From: Nocardioides luteus
Lineage (GTDB): Bacteria > Actinomycetota > Actinomycetes > Propionibacteriales > Nocardioidaceae
Assembly (NCBI RefSeq): GCF_000960475.2
Contig: NZ_JZDQ02000020.1
Location: forward strand, 44,284-108,283
DNA length: 64,000 nucleotides
Direction of reading: 5' to 3'
Shown here: in pieces, positions 33,297-41,188 of the stretch
Layout: the number at the start of each line of letters is the position of its first letter
How positions within the stretch are numbered: position 1 is the first letter of the stretch
Program-made: the position numbers and the translations under genes
Notes under the pieces: model-generated
What the model was told of the DNA's origin: nothing
Seen by the model: the letters and a program-made list of their open reading frames with translations, nothing else
Database searches by the model: none

Positions 33297-34286
33297 GTGA
33301 CGACGCCGTTGGAGGCCCCAGGGTCAAGCCCGGCCCAAGGGGCAGAGATCGAGACATTGGTGCGGGTCGCGGGCCGCATTCGCGACAGCATCGAGAAGGT
33401 GATCGAGGGAAAGACCGACGTCGTCGACTCCACGCTCACCGTGCTGCTCGCCGAGGGACACCTCCTGATCGAGGATGTGCCGGGGGTCGGCAAGACCCAG
33501 CTCGCGAAGGCGCTGGCGCGTTCGATCGACTGCTCGGTGCGCCGGATCCAGTTCACCCCCGACCTGCTCCCGAGCGATGTCACCGGGGTGTCGATCTTCA
33601 ACCAGGACACCCGGGAGTTCGAGTTCCGCCCGGGCGGCATCTTCGCCAACATCGTGGTCGGCGACGAGATCAACCGTGCCTCCCCCAAGACCCAGTCGGC
33701 GCTGCTGGAGTGCATGGAGGAGCACCAGGTCACCGTCGACAACGTGACCTACCAGCTGGAGTCGCCGTTCATGGTGATCGCGACCCAGAACCCGATCGAG
33801 ATGGAGGGGACGTACGCCCTGCCCGAGGCGCAGCGCGACCGCTTCATGGCGCGGGTCTCGGTCGGCTATCCGCCGCTCGCCTCGGAGATCGCGATGCTGG
33901 CCAGCCACAGTGCCGCGAACCCGCTCGACGACCTCGACCCGGTGACCGACGCCGCGGAGATCCGCAAGCTCGTCGGCGTCGTCAACCAGGTCTACATCGC
34001 GGACGCGGTGCGCCGCTACACCGTGGCCCTGACCGCGGCGACCCGGGCCAACAACGAGCTCGCCCTGGGCGCCTCCCCGCGGGCCAGCCTCCACCTGCTG
34101 CGGGCCGCGAAGGCCCATGCCGCCCTGCACGGACGCGAGTTCGTCCTTCCCGATGACGTACGCAGGCTGACCGGCCCGGTCCTTGCCCACCGTCTCCTCC
34201 CCAGCGCCTCCGCGGCGATGCACGGCCGGTCGGTCACCGACATCCTCGAGACCGTCGTGTCCGCCGTGCCGGTGCCGCAGTCCTGA
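33297..34286 (+). CDS. MoxR-type AAA+ ATPase
   Basis: 329 aa from a GTG at 33297 with GGAAGGA before it. EDVPGVGKTQLAKALAR carries the Walker A loop. VGDEINRASPKTQSALLECMEEHQVTVD has the Walker B/DEIN motif with the MoxR beta-hairpin insert. FMVIATQNPIEMEGTYALPEAQRDRFMARV has sensor and arginine finger regions. It is a chaperone-type ATPase that works with the DUF58/VWA partner, which follows it by 31 bases. It is divergent from mraZ, a common actinobacterial arrangement linking it to envelope biogenesis. Confidence 0.93.
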   Translation: MTTPLEAPGSSPAQGAEIETLVRVAGRIRDSIEKVIEGKTDVVDSTLTVLLAEGHLLIEDVPGVGKTQLAKALARSIDCSVRRIQFTPDLLPSDVTGVSIFNQDTREFEFRPGGIFANIVVGDEINRASPKTQSALLECMEEHQVTVDNVTYQLESPFMVIATQNPIEMEGTYALPEAQRDRFMARVSVGYPPLASEIAMLASHSAANPLDDLDPVTDAAEIRKLVGVVNQVYIADAVRRYTVALTAATRANNELALGASPRASLHLLRAAKAHAALHGREFVLPDDVRRLTGPVLAHRLLPSASAAMHGRSVTDILETVVSAVPVPQS

Positions 34287-34317
34287 CCTACCGGGCCGAG
34301 TTCGAGGGAGAAGCGCG

Positions 34318-35634
34318 ATGCGCGAGGCGCTGGCCGGACTGACCGTCCGGGGCCGGGCTTTCCTGGCCGCCGGGATCACCGCGATCGTCTGCGGAATCCT
34401 GCTGGACCAGTCCACGCTGTCCCGGATCGGGATGCTGCTGGTCGCCCTGCCGCTGGTCACCGCCGTGGTCGCCGCCTGGGGCCGCTACCGGCTCGCACTC
34501 GTACGCCACATCGAGCCGCACCTGACCGAGGCCGGCCAACCCGCCAGGGTCGAGCTCACCATCGCCAACGAGGGCCGGATCCCCACCGGCACCCTGCTGC
34601 TGGAGGAGACGGTGCCGTACGCGCTGGGCGGGCGCCCGCGCTTCGTGGTCGACCGGATCGGCTTCGGCTGGCGCCACAAGCTCGGCTACCAGATCCGCTC
34701 GGAGATCCGGGGCCGCTTCGACATCGGCCCGATGCGGGTGACCGTGGCCGACCCGTTCGGCCTGGTCGAGCTCAACCGCGCCTTCCAGTCCACGCTCCCC
34801 TTCACGGTCACGCCGCGGGTGGTCGCGCTGCCGCCGACACCGCTGACCGGCAACGCCACCGCCTCCGGCGACTCCCGGCCGCGGGCGTTCCTGGGCGGCA
34901 GCGCGGAGGACGTCACGGTGCGTGAATACCGTCGCGGCGACGACCTGCGGCGAGTCCACTGGCGCAGCTCGGCCAAGCTCGGTGAGCTGATGGTGCGCCG
35001 CGAGGAGCAGCCCTGGCAGGCCCGGGCCACCGTCTTCCTCGACAACCGCCGCTCGGTCCATCGCGGTCAGGGTGCCGGCTCCTCCTTCGAGCAGGCCGTC
35101 GTGGTCGCCGCCTCGGTGGCGGTGCACCTGGTCGAGGCCGGCTACTCCGTGCGCCTGGTGACCTCGGGCGGGATCGCCCCCGGCGCCACGGGTGCGACGG
35201 GTTTCGCCTCGGCGGGAGGTGGTGAGCTCAACGCCGGCTGGCACGACCGCGAAGGTCAGGCCGACGCCGCCGCCCTGCTGGAGGCGCTCGCGGTGGTCGA
35301 GACCACCCACCAGCACCACATCGACGCCTCCTGGATGGGCGAGGCCGGACAGGGCGGAATCACCGTGGCGGTGCTCGGGTCCCTCGACGAGGACGACGCC
35401 GGGGTGCTCCGCCGGGTGCGCCACCACACCGGGACCGCCCTCGCCTTCGCCCTGGCCGTCGACGGGTGGAGCGCGGTGCATCTGGCACCCGAGCAGGAGC
35501 GGCCCAGCGGCGTACCTCTGCTCATCCAGCACGGCTGGAAGGCCGTCGAGCTCGGGATCGGCGACTCCGTGGCGACGCGCTGGCGCGAGCTCGGCACCAG
35601 GGGCGCGGCGGCGGGAGCGGGGGTGGCACGATGA
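34318..35634 (+). CDS. DUF58 domain protein
   Basis: 438 aa from the ATG at 34318 with GAGGGAG upstream. Two membrane helices near residues 14-50 are followed by a beta-rich extracellular/cytosolic part (IANEGRIPTGTLLLEETVPY) and the DUF58 core VREYRRGDDLRRVHWRSSAKLGELMVRREEQ. The DUF58 domain (a VWA-like segment with MIDAS-like residues) partners MoxR ATPases. The last bases overlap the following transglutaminase gene (ATGATGA), implying coupling. Confidence 0.9.
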   Translation: MREALAGLTVRGRAFLAAGITAIVCGILLDQSTLSRIGMLLVALPLVTAVVAAWGRYRLALVRHIEPHLTEAGQPARVELTIANEGRIPTGTLLLEETVPYALGGRPRFVVDRIGFGWRHKLGYQIRSEIRGRFDIGPMRVTVADPFGLVELNRAFQSTLPFTVTPRVVALPPTPLTGNATASGDSRPRAFLGGSAEDVTVREYRRGDDLRRVHWRSSAKLGELMVRREEQPWQARATVFLDNRRSVHRGQGAGSSFEQAVVVAASVAVHLVEAGYSVRLVTSGGIAPGATGATGFASAGGGELNAGWHDREGQADAAALLEALAVVETTHQHHIDASWMGEAGQGGITVAVLGSLDEDDAGVLRRVRHHTGTALAFALAVDGWSAVHLAPEQERPSGVPLLIQHGWKAVELGIGDSVATRWRELGTRGAAAGAGVAR

Positions 35635-37925
35635 TGACCTCCAGCGACGTACGCGGTGTCGCGCCCGCCATGTCGGTGCCGGTGACCTGTTTGGTGACCG
35701 TCCTGTTCGCGCTGTCCTCGTGGGGCTCGTTCACGAACACCCGGTTCTCCTATCTCGGCCCGATCCTCGTCGTCGGCGTGCTCATCGTCGGCACCGGCAT
35801 CTCCGCTCGGCTCCTGCGCGTGCACGGCTCGGTCGTGGTCCTGCTGCAGCTGCTCCTCGGCACGATCGCGACCAGCCTCCTGGTCGTCCATCACCCCTTC
35901 CCGGTCGCCGGCGCCGGCCGGGCCCGGCTCGTCGCCGTGATGACGGAGGCGTACGCCGCGTTCAACCCGTTCGACCTGCCGATGTCCGGGCCGGACGTGG
36001 CCCCCTACCTCATCCCGGGCGGCGTCGCGGCGGTGCTGCTGGCCGACATCCTGGCGATCACGCTGCGGCGCCCGCCCATGATGGGGCTGGTGGTGCTCGG
36101 CGTCTTCACGCTGCCGTTCAGCATCATCGGCGCCGGTGGCTGGGGCGGGGTCTCCTGGGTCGTCTTCGTCTTCACCGCGACCTCGTTCCTGGTGATGCTG
36201 CGCCTCGATCGGGCCCAGCAGCTGGGCCGCTGGGGCCGGCGCCTCGACGAGGATCTCCCACCGGCGCCCGCTGCCGGACCCGCGGTCATCGGCGTCTCCG
36301 CGGTCGTGATCGCGCTGCTCACCCCCGCCTGGATGCCCGCCCCGAACGTGACCCTCCCCGGTCTGGGTCCGGGAGACGGCAACGGCCCGCTGCGGGTGAT
36401 CAACCCGACCGTCGGGCTCTACGACGACCTGCGGCGGCAGAGCGACCAGGTGATGGTCTCGGTCACCCCCGTCGACGGCGACACCAAGACGCCACCGTCC
36501 TACCTGCGGGTCGGCGTGCTCACCAAGTTCACCGGCACGGAATGGACCTCGGGCAACCGCGACGTCCCCGCCGACCACACCGGCATCGCCACCTTCGACC
36601 CACCGATGTCGGACGAGACCCTGCTGGGCGAGGCGACGACCTACCGTCTGAAGGCCAGCGACAACTTCCAGTCGACCTGGCTCCCGATCTTCACCCATCC
36701 CCTCGAGGTCACGGCCAGGGGGCCGTGGCGCTACGACGAGGACACCCTCGACTTCATGTCCACCGAGGGCCGCGACGAGACCGTCGCCGGCCAGGAGTGG
36801 GAGATGACGGCCGCCCCGGTCGAACCGTCCCAGGAGCGGCTGCTGGCCGCCGGCGACCCCGGCGTGAGCGCGCCGCCCGGCATGACCAACCTGCCCCTGC
36901 TCCCCGACAAGATCGAGGAGATCGCCCTGGCGCGGACCGCCGGCGAGGACAGCCCATTCGCGAAGGCCGTCGCGCTGCAGAACTGGTTCCGGCACAGCGG
37001 CGAGTTCACCTACAGCCTCGAACGCGACGTCGGCACCGACGGCGCCGCCCTGCTGGACTTCCTGACCGACAACAAGGTCGGCTACTGCCAGCAGTACGCC
37101 ACGGCCATGGCCGTGCTCGCCCGCGAGCTCGACATCCCGGCCCGCGTCGCCTTCGGCTTCCTCGGCGGCGACCAGGACGAGGACGGCGTCTGGCAGTTCC
37201 GTGGCCGCGACCTGCACGCCTGGCCCGAGCTGTGGTTCGAGGGCATCGGCTGGATCCGCTTCGAGCCGACCCCCGCCGCCGCCGACACCCGCGAGCCCGA
37301 CTACACCACCGGCGCGCTCGGCAACGCCCGCAACGAGCCGGAGGCGCCCCTCCCCAGCGCCGGCACGAGCGTCGCGCCGGTGCCCAACCGGCCGCAGCGG
37401 GAGGCCCCGGACACGGCCGAGGTCGCCGACACCGGCGACGAGGGATCCAGCACCGGCCCGCTCTGGATCGGTCTGGGGATCGTGGTCCTGGCCGGCGCGA
37501 TCGTGCTCGCGGGGCCGACCGTGATCCGGCGCAGGCGGCGCGCGGCTCGCCTCAGGGGTGACGCGGAGGACGGCTGGACCGAGCTGGGTGCCACCGCGAT
37601 CGACCTCGGGCTCCCCTGGTCCGGCAACCGGTCACCGCGCGAGGAGGCGCTCGGCCTGGCGCCTCACCTGCAGGATCGTGAGCCGATGGTCGCGTTGCAG
37701 CGGATCGTCACCGCGGTCGAGCGCAATCGCTACGCGGAGCGTCGCGTCGCCGCGGCGGTCGGGGACGACGTACGCCTGGTCGCGGCCACGCTCAGGAAGC
37801 ATGCTGACAGGCGGGCGCGCCGCCGGGCGGCGTTGTGGCCGGCATCGGTCTTCCGGCGCCGGGTGGCGGCACCAGCCACCGAGGGACCGGTCACTCGGTC
37901 CGAGCGGGAGCTGATCTCCTCCTGA
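35631..37925 (+). CDS. Transglutaminase-domain membrane protein, TgpA type
   Basis: 764 aa. The N-terminal part carries several membrane helices (about 14-250: VTCLVTVLFALSSWGSF through TSFLVMLRLD and a last one near 205-225). A large extracellular transglutaminase-like domain follows. Cys486 in VGYCQQYATAMAVLAREL is the catalytic thiol, His529 in RDLHAWPELWFEGIG is the His partner, and the acid is probably in GWIRFEPTPAA. A C-terminal helix (ALWIGLGIVVLAGAIVLAGPTV-like, about 610-635) and a basic cytoplasmic tail end it. This is the TgpA/DUF3488 architecture, forming an operon with MoxR and DUF58. Substrate unknown. Confidence 0.9.
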   Translation: MMTSSDVRGVAPAMSVPVTCLVTVLFALSSWGSFTNTRFSYLGPILVVGVLIVGTGISARLLRVHGSVVVLLQLLLGTIATSLLVVHHPFPVAGAGRARLVAVMTEAYAAFNPFDLPMSGPDVAPYLIPGGVAAVLLADILAITLRRPPMMGLVVLGVFTLPFSIIGAGGWGGVSWVVFVFTATSFLVMLRLDRAQQLGRWGRRLDEDLPPAPAAGPAVIGVSAVVIALLTPAWMPAPNVTLPGLGPGDGNGPLRVINPTVGLYDDLRRQSDQVMVSVTPVDGDTKTPPSYLRVGVLTKFTGTEWTSGNRDVPADHTGIATFDPPMSDETLLGEATTYRLKASDNFQSTWLPIFTHPLEVTARGPWRYDEDTLDFMSTEGRDETVAGQEWEMTAAPVEPSQERLLAAGDPGVSAPPGMTNLPLLPDKIEEIALARTAGEDSPFAKAVALQNWFRHSGEFTYSLERDVGTDGAALLDFLTDNKVGYCQQYATAMAVLARELDIPARVAFGFLGGDQDEDGVWQFRGRDLHAWPELWFEGIGWIRFEPTPAAADTREPDYTTGALGNARNEPEAPLPSAGTSVAPVPNRPQREAPDTAEVADTGDEGSSTGPLWIGLGIVVLAGAIVLAGPTVIRRRRRAARLRGDAEDGWTELGATAIDLGLPWSGNRSPREEALGLAPHLQDREPMVALQRIVTAVERNRYAERRVAAAVGDDVRLVAATLRKHADRRARRRAALWPASVFRRRVAAPATEGPVTRSERELISS

Positions 37926-37934
37926 CGGAGTGGA

Positions 37935-38303
37935 TCAGAGGTCGTTGTCGCGGCGGCGCTGCTTCCAGCGCTCGGTGGCCCGGTCGAAGAACGAGCTGCG
38001 GGGTGTGTGGCTCCCGTCGTCCTCCTCGACCGCGGCGGCACCGCGAAGAGCGGTGAGCAGCACGGAGGTCGAAGCCAGCATCACCAGGAAGCCGACCACC
38101 CCGACGATCCACATCCGTGAGATCACACCGGTCATCAGCAACGCGACGCCACCGGCGAGCACGAAGCCCGCGATGACCGCGTGCCGACGTTGGGCACGGC
38201 GCAAGGCCGTGCCTCGGAGGGCGGAGGCGAACTTCGGGTCCTCCGCCGAGAGCGCGCGCTCCATCTGCTCGAGCAGGCGAAGCTCCTCTTCCGAGAGTGG
38301 CAC
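37935..38303 (-). CDS. DUF3040 family membrane protein
   Basis: 122 aa from the GTG at 38303: GGGAGG lies 6-11 bases before it, and related proteins begin PLSEEELRLLEQMERAL exactly as here. The ATG four codons upstream would place the ribosome binding site inside the protein. Two helices at about 48-65 and 68-85, a cytoplasmic acidic N-terminus and a Lys/Arg-rich tail make a typical DUF3040 protein, of unknown function. It is convergent with the TgpA gene and lies 145 bases beyond dinB on the same strand. Confidence 0.9.
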   Translation of the reverse strand: MPLSEEELRLLEQMERALSAEDPKFASALRGTALRRAQRRHAVIAGFVLAGGVALLMTGVISRMWIVGVVGFLVMLASTSVLLTALRGAAAVEEDDGSHTPRSSFFDRATERWKQRRRDNDL

Positions 38304-38448
38304 CGTACCTCCCATGTCCTGTTGGGGCACCTCCAAGTCTAGGCACGCCATCCTGAAGTCGGTAGTGAGCCCGGAAAATTCTTGCCCCTCGACGTTCTGC
38401 CACATGGCACAACCAGAGCTGATTGTGTCAACCAGACCGGCTGCCGCG

Positions 38449-39654
38449 TCAACCCCGGCCGGTATCGAGGAGGCTGGCGCGGCGGACGAGGCTGGATCCG
38501 AAGCGCTCGGCGACCTGGTCGACGGCACGGTCGGCCTCTGACCAGCCCCGCTCCCGCTCCCCCAGGACGAGCTGCCGGTCGGTGCCGTCGCGGGTGACCA
38601 GGTGCTCGACCCGGACCCCGACCAGGCGTAGAGCCCGGCCGCGGAGGTTCAGCTCGTCGTAGAGGCGGACCGCGGTCGCGTGCACCTCCTGGGTGACGTC
38701 GGTGGGATCGGGCAGCGTCCGGGAGCGGGAGATGGTCTTGAAGTCGGTGAACCGGACCGTCAGCGTGATGGTGCGACCGACCGTGCCGGCCCTCCTCATC
38801 CGCCGGGTGACGCGTGCCGAGAGGCGCAGCAGCTCGCGGACGATGTCCTCGCGGTCGCTCAGGTCGTGACCGAAGGTCTCCTGGGCGCCCGTCGACCGGT
38901 CGGGCAGGTCCGGCCCCAGCCGTCCGGTCAGCTCGCGCCGGTCGGTGCCGGTGGCGAGCCGGTGCAGGTGGCCGCCGAGGCGTGGGCCGAGGATCTGGTG
39001 GAGCGTCGGGACCGGGGTGCGGGCGATGTCTCCCACCGTCTCGAAGCCGAGCCGCCGCAACCGCTTCCGGGTGCTGGGACCGACGCCGTAGAGCTCACCG
39101 ACGTCGAGGGGATGGAGGAAGCCGGGGATGTCCTCCGGCCGGACCACCACGACGCCGTCGGGCTTCGCCTTGCGGCTGCCGACCTTGGCGACGCTCGGCG
39201 TCGGCGCGACGCCGACCGAGCAGGTGATGCTCAGCTCCTCGGCGATCTGGCTCCGGATCCGCTCCGCGATCCGCTCGGGGCTTCCGAAGAGCCTGGTCGC
39301 CCCGCGTACGTCGAGGAACGCCTCGTCGACGCTGACCACCTCCACCAGCGGGGTGGCACGGCGGAAGATCTCCCGGACCTGCCGGGAGACCTCGGCGACC
39401 TCGCCGAAGTCGAGGCGGACCGAGACGAGCTGCGGGCACAGCCGTCGCGCCATCGAGCCGGGCATCGCGGCACGCACGCCGTAGGCCCGGGCCGGGTAGT
39501 TGGCGCAGGTCACCACGCCTCGTGCGTGTCCCCCGACGACGACCGGCTGGTGCCAGAGCTCGGGTTGATGGCGAATCGCCACCGAGACGAAGAAGGCGTC
39601 CATGTCGACATGGAGGATCGGGGTGACCTCCGGAGCGCCAGCGGAGGAGGTCAC
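38449..39654 (-). CDS. dinB: DNA polymerase IV (Y-family)
   Basis: 401 aa from the GTG at 39654, chosen because GGAGGA precedes it at good spacing; longer frames start at a weak TTG. The catalytic residues are Asp17 (HVDMDAFFVSV) and Asp110-Glu111 (SVDEAFLDV). LYGVGPSTRKRLRRLGFETVGDIA is the helix-hairpin-helix finger. It copies damaged templates. The family ASVE after DMDAFF is VSVA here, a small change near the steric gate. The ribosome binding site and GTG are inside a 20-bp hairpin arm (39646-39665). It is probably the last gene of the SOS-controlled unit starting at 40996. Confidence 0.94.
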   Translation of the reverse strand: MTSSAGAPEVTPILHVDMDAFFVSVAIRHQPELWHQPVVVGGHARGVVTCANYPARAYGVRAAMPGSMARRLCPQLVSVRLDFGEVAEVSRQVREIFRRATPLVEVVSVDEAFLDVRGATRLFGSPERIAERIRSQIAEELSITCSVGVAPTPSVAKVGSRKAKPDGVVVVRPEDIPGFLHPLDVGELYGVGPSTRKRLRRLGFETVGDIARTPVPTLHQILGPRLGGHLHRLATGTDRRELTGRLGPDLPDRSTGAQETFGHDLSDREDIVRELLRLSARVTRRMRRAGTVGRTITLTVRFTDFKTISRSRTLPDPTDVTQEVHATAVRLYDELNLRGRALRLVGVRVEHLVTRDGTDRQLVLGERERGWSEADRAVDQVAERFGSSLVRRASLLDTGRG

Positions 39655-39665
39655 CCCGATCCTCC
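39612..39665 (-). repeat. 20-bp perfect inverted repeat over the dinB start
   Basis: GGAGGATCGGGGTGACCTCC (39612-39631) is the exact reverse complement of 39646-39665; the 14-base loop is GGAGCGCCAGCGGA. The right arm contains the dinB ribosome binding site and GTG start. A second stem with a near-identical loop follows at 39685-39742. Confidence 0.85.
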
Positions 39666-39684
39666 GAGGACGCGGACCAGCGCT

Positions 39685-39742
39685 GACTCGGCGCAAATGT
39701 CACGCCGGAGCGCTAGCGGAGGCGGGACCTTTGCGCCGCGTC
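39685..39742 (-). repeat. 22-bp inverted repeat with the same loop motif
   Basis: Arms 39685-39706 and 39721-39742 pair at 19 of 22 positions. The loop, GGAGCGCTAGCGGA, differs from the 39632-39645 loop by one base. The two hairpins share loop, not stem, sequence, which suggests one repeat family with locus-specific arms. Confidence 0.75.
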
Positions 39743-39753
39743 GGCGCAATCCG

Positions 39754-39811
39754 GCGAAGCGAAGCGAGCCGAATGCGAAGCGAAGCGAGCCATCAGCGAA
39801 GCGAAGCGAGC
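39754..39811 (-). repeat. Three 21-bp tandem repeats at the methyltransferase 3' end
   Basis: GCGAAGCGAAGCGAGC occurs at 39754-39769, 39775-39790 and 39796-39811, spaced exactly 21 bases, with 5-base spacers that differ. The last copy encodes the end of the methyltransferase (LLASLR on the minus strand, stop at 39793). Inside each copy GCGAA repeats itself. Confidence 0.85.
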
Positions 39812-40518
39812 AGATGCACCTGGGTGGCCAACGGCAGGTATTCGGCGCGGGTAGAAGCCCGCTGCTCGAGATCGACGAGCGCGTTGGTCGCACCAGGGTC
39901 GACGTCGAGCAGCGACCCAGGAACATGATCGACGAACACCCGTACGCCACGCACGTCCCTGACCTCGAACCCGGCCGAGTCCAGCAGCCCGGTGACCTCG
40001 TCGAGCGCGAACCGGCGCCCCGAGCGCCCCTGCGGAGCGGTGTCGTCGAGGAGCTCGGCCGCCTGGGCGAAGTGGCCGGCCAGGGCGCGGGAGAGGACGG
40101 CCGCGGTGCGCTGGGCGACGAGCAGGCTGAGCGTGCCGCTCGGACGGAGCACCTCGCGGATCCCCGCCAGTGCGGCAGCGGGGTCGGGGACGACCTCGAG
40201 GACGCCGTGGCAGAGCACCACGTCGGCGCCGCTGGGGTCGACGACGTCGGAGAGCTCGGCCAGGTCACCCTGGCGCGCGTCGACGGAGACTCCGGCCTCC
40301 CGGGCGCGGCGGTCGAGCGCCGCCAGCGCGTCGGGGCTGGGGTCGACGACGGTGACCCGGTGGCCGAGTCCGGCGATGCGTACGGCTGAGGTGCCGGTGC
40401 CGCCGCCGATGTCGAGGACGTCCAGCTGGCCGGAGGCCAGGACCGGGTCGAGCGCGTCCCAGACGGCGACGGTCCGGGCGCCTGCCCGACGACTGGTTGA
40501 TGCGGAGCCAGCTGCCAT
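39793..40518 (-). CDS. Class I SAM-dependent methyltransferase
   Basis: 241 aa from the ATG at 40518; a GTG at 40548 is a possible longer start. VLDIGGGTGTSAVRIAGLGHRVTVVDPS (about 32-59) is the motif I glycine-rich loop with the acidic residue binding the ribose. DVVLCHGVLEVVPDPAAAL is motif IV. The substrate is unknown. It lies 37 bases downstream of the HEPN gene and upstream of dinB, which suggests a DNA- or RNA-repair role, an inference only. Its last residues are encoded by a 21-bp tandem repeat. Confidence 0.87.
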   Translation of the reverse strand: MAAGSASTSRRAGARTVAVWDALDPVLASGQLDVLDIGGGTGTSAVRIAGLGHRVTVVDPSPDALAALDRRAREAGVSVDARQGDLAELSDVVDPSGADVVLCHGVLEVVPDPAAALAGIREVLRPSGTLSLLVAQRTAAVLSRALAGHFAQAAELLDDTAPQGRSGRRFALDEVTGLLDSAGFEVRDVRGVRVFVDHVPGSLLDVDPGATNALVDLEQRASTRAEYLPLATQVHLLASLR

Positions 40519-40555
40519 GGGGCCAAGCGTAGGCCCTGATCCCACCACACCTGAA

Positions 40556-40996
40556 TCAGCCCACGAGGCTGTCGTGCCGCAGGCGGGTGACCTGAGAGCT
40601 GTGCGCCATCAGCCCGAGAGACTCCTCCACGACGGCGAGGAACCGGTCGGCGTCGCGGACCTGGTCGTGGGCCTCCTCCGCGGTGACCGCCCGGATCGAG
40701 CCGGCCTCGGCAGCGGCGCGCTTGGCGGCGCCGGCCGCGAAGTAGTCAGCCCACTCGGAGAGCTCGGGCGCGACCTTCTTGAGCCGGACCCAGGCGTTCC
40801 ACGGACGGCGGCGACCGGCGCGGCTGGCCGCCTCGACAGGGTCGGTGCGGGCCGCGATCAGCGCCGCCGCGGCCTGGAGGGCGGCGACGTGCGCCATGGC
40901 GTACCGGCTCGGCACGTCGTCGGCCGCGATGGCCTCCGAGAGCGACTCGGTGGCGCGGAACAGGTAGCTGTGGGTCGTCGCCGGCAGCAGATGCAT
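40556..40996 (-). CDS. SAV_6107-family HEPN domain protein
   Basis: 146 aa. The helix-bundle sequence (MHLLPATTHSYLFRATESLSEAIAADD...), with RYAMAHVAALQAAAALIAAR, matches the SAV_6107 HEPN family. R31-Y-A-M-A-H36 is an R-x4-H signature typical of HEPN ribonucleases, so catalytic activity is plausible. It is the first gene after a LexA-type box (41087-41108), with the methyltransferase and dinB downstream on the same strand. It may therefore act during DNA damage, which is an inference. Confidence 0.85.
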   Translation of the reverse strand: MHLLPATTHSYLFRATESLSEAIAADDVPSRYAMAHVAALQAAAALIAARTDPVEAASRAGRRRPWNAWVRLKKVAPELSEWADYFAAGAAKRAAAEAGSIRAVTAEEAHDQVRDADRFLAVVEESLGLMAHSSQVTRLRHDSLVG

Positions 40997-41037
40997 CGGG
41001 GTCGTCCTTCTCGCTCACGGTCGACCCCGCAGTGGAC

Positions 41038-41082
41038 GGCTCCGGCGGGGGTCGGGGGTCGAGGACGACACCCGCCGGAGCC
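41038..41082 (-). terminator. 12-bp inverted repeat in the leader of the SOS-type unit
   Basis: GGCTCCGGCGGG (41038-41049) and CCCGCCGGAGCC (41071-41082) pair perfectly with a 21-base loop. The stem lies between the LexA-type box and the HEPN start, so it would be part of the leader and may act as an attenuator. Confidence 0.45.
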
Positions 41083-41086
41083 TGCT

Positions 41087-41108
41087 TGTTCGAACATCTG
41101 TTCGAACA
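41087..41108 (-). promoter_or_regulatory. LexA/SOS box
   Basis: TCGAACA TC TGTTCGA (41090-41105) matches the actinobacterial SOS box TCGAAC-N4-GTTCGA. Flanking bases extend it to two copies of the palindrome TGTTCGAACA, separated by two bases (41087-41108). It is about 91 bases upstream of the HEPN GTG/ATG (40996). The downstream genes include dinB, a classical LexA target in other bacteria. Confidence 0.85.
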
Positions 41109-41188
41109 CGTGATCAAACTACACCCCGCCACCGACAGTCACAAGACGTTTCGGTGACGGGGCGTGTCGAAGCGGTGGAGCGGGTCGC

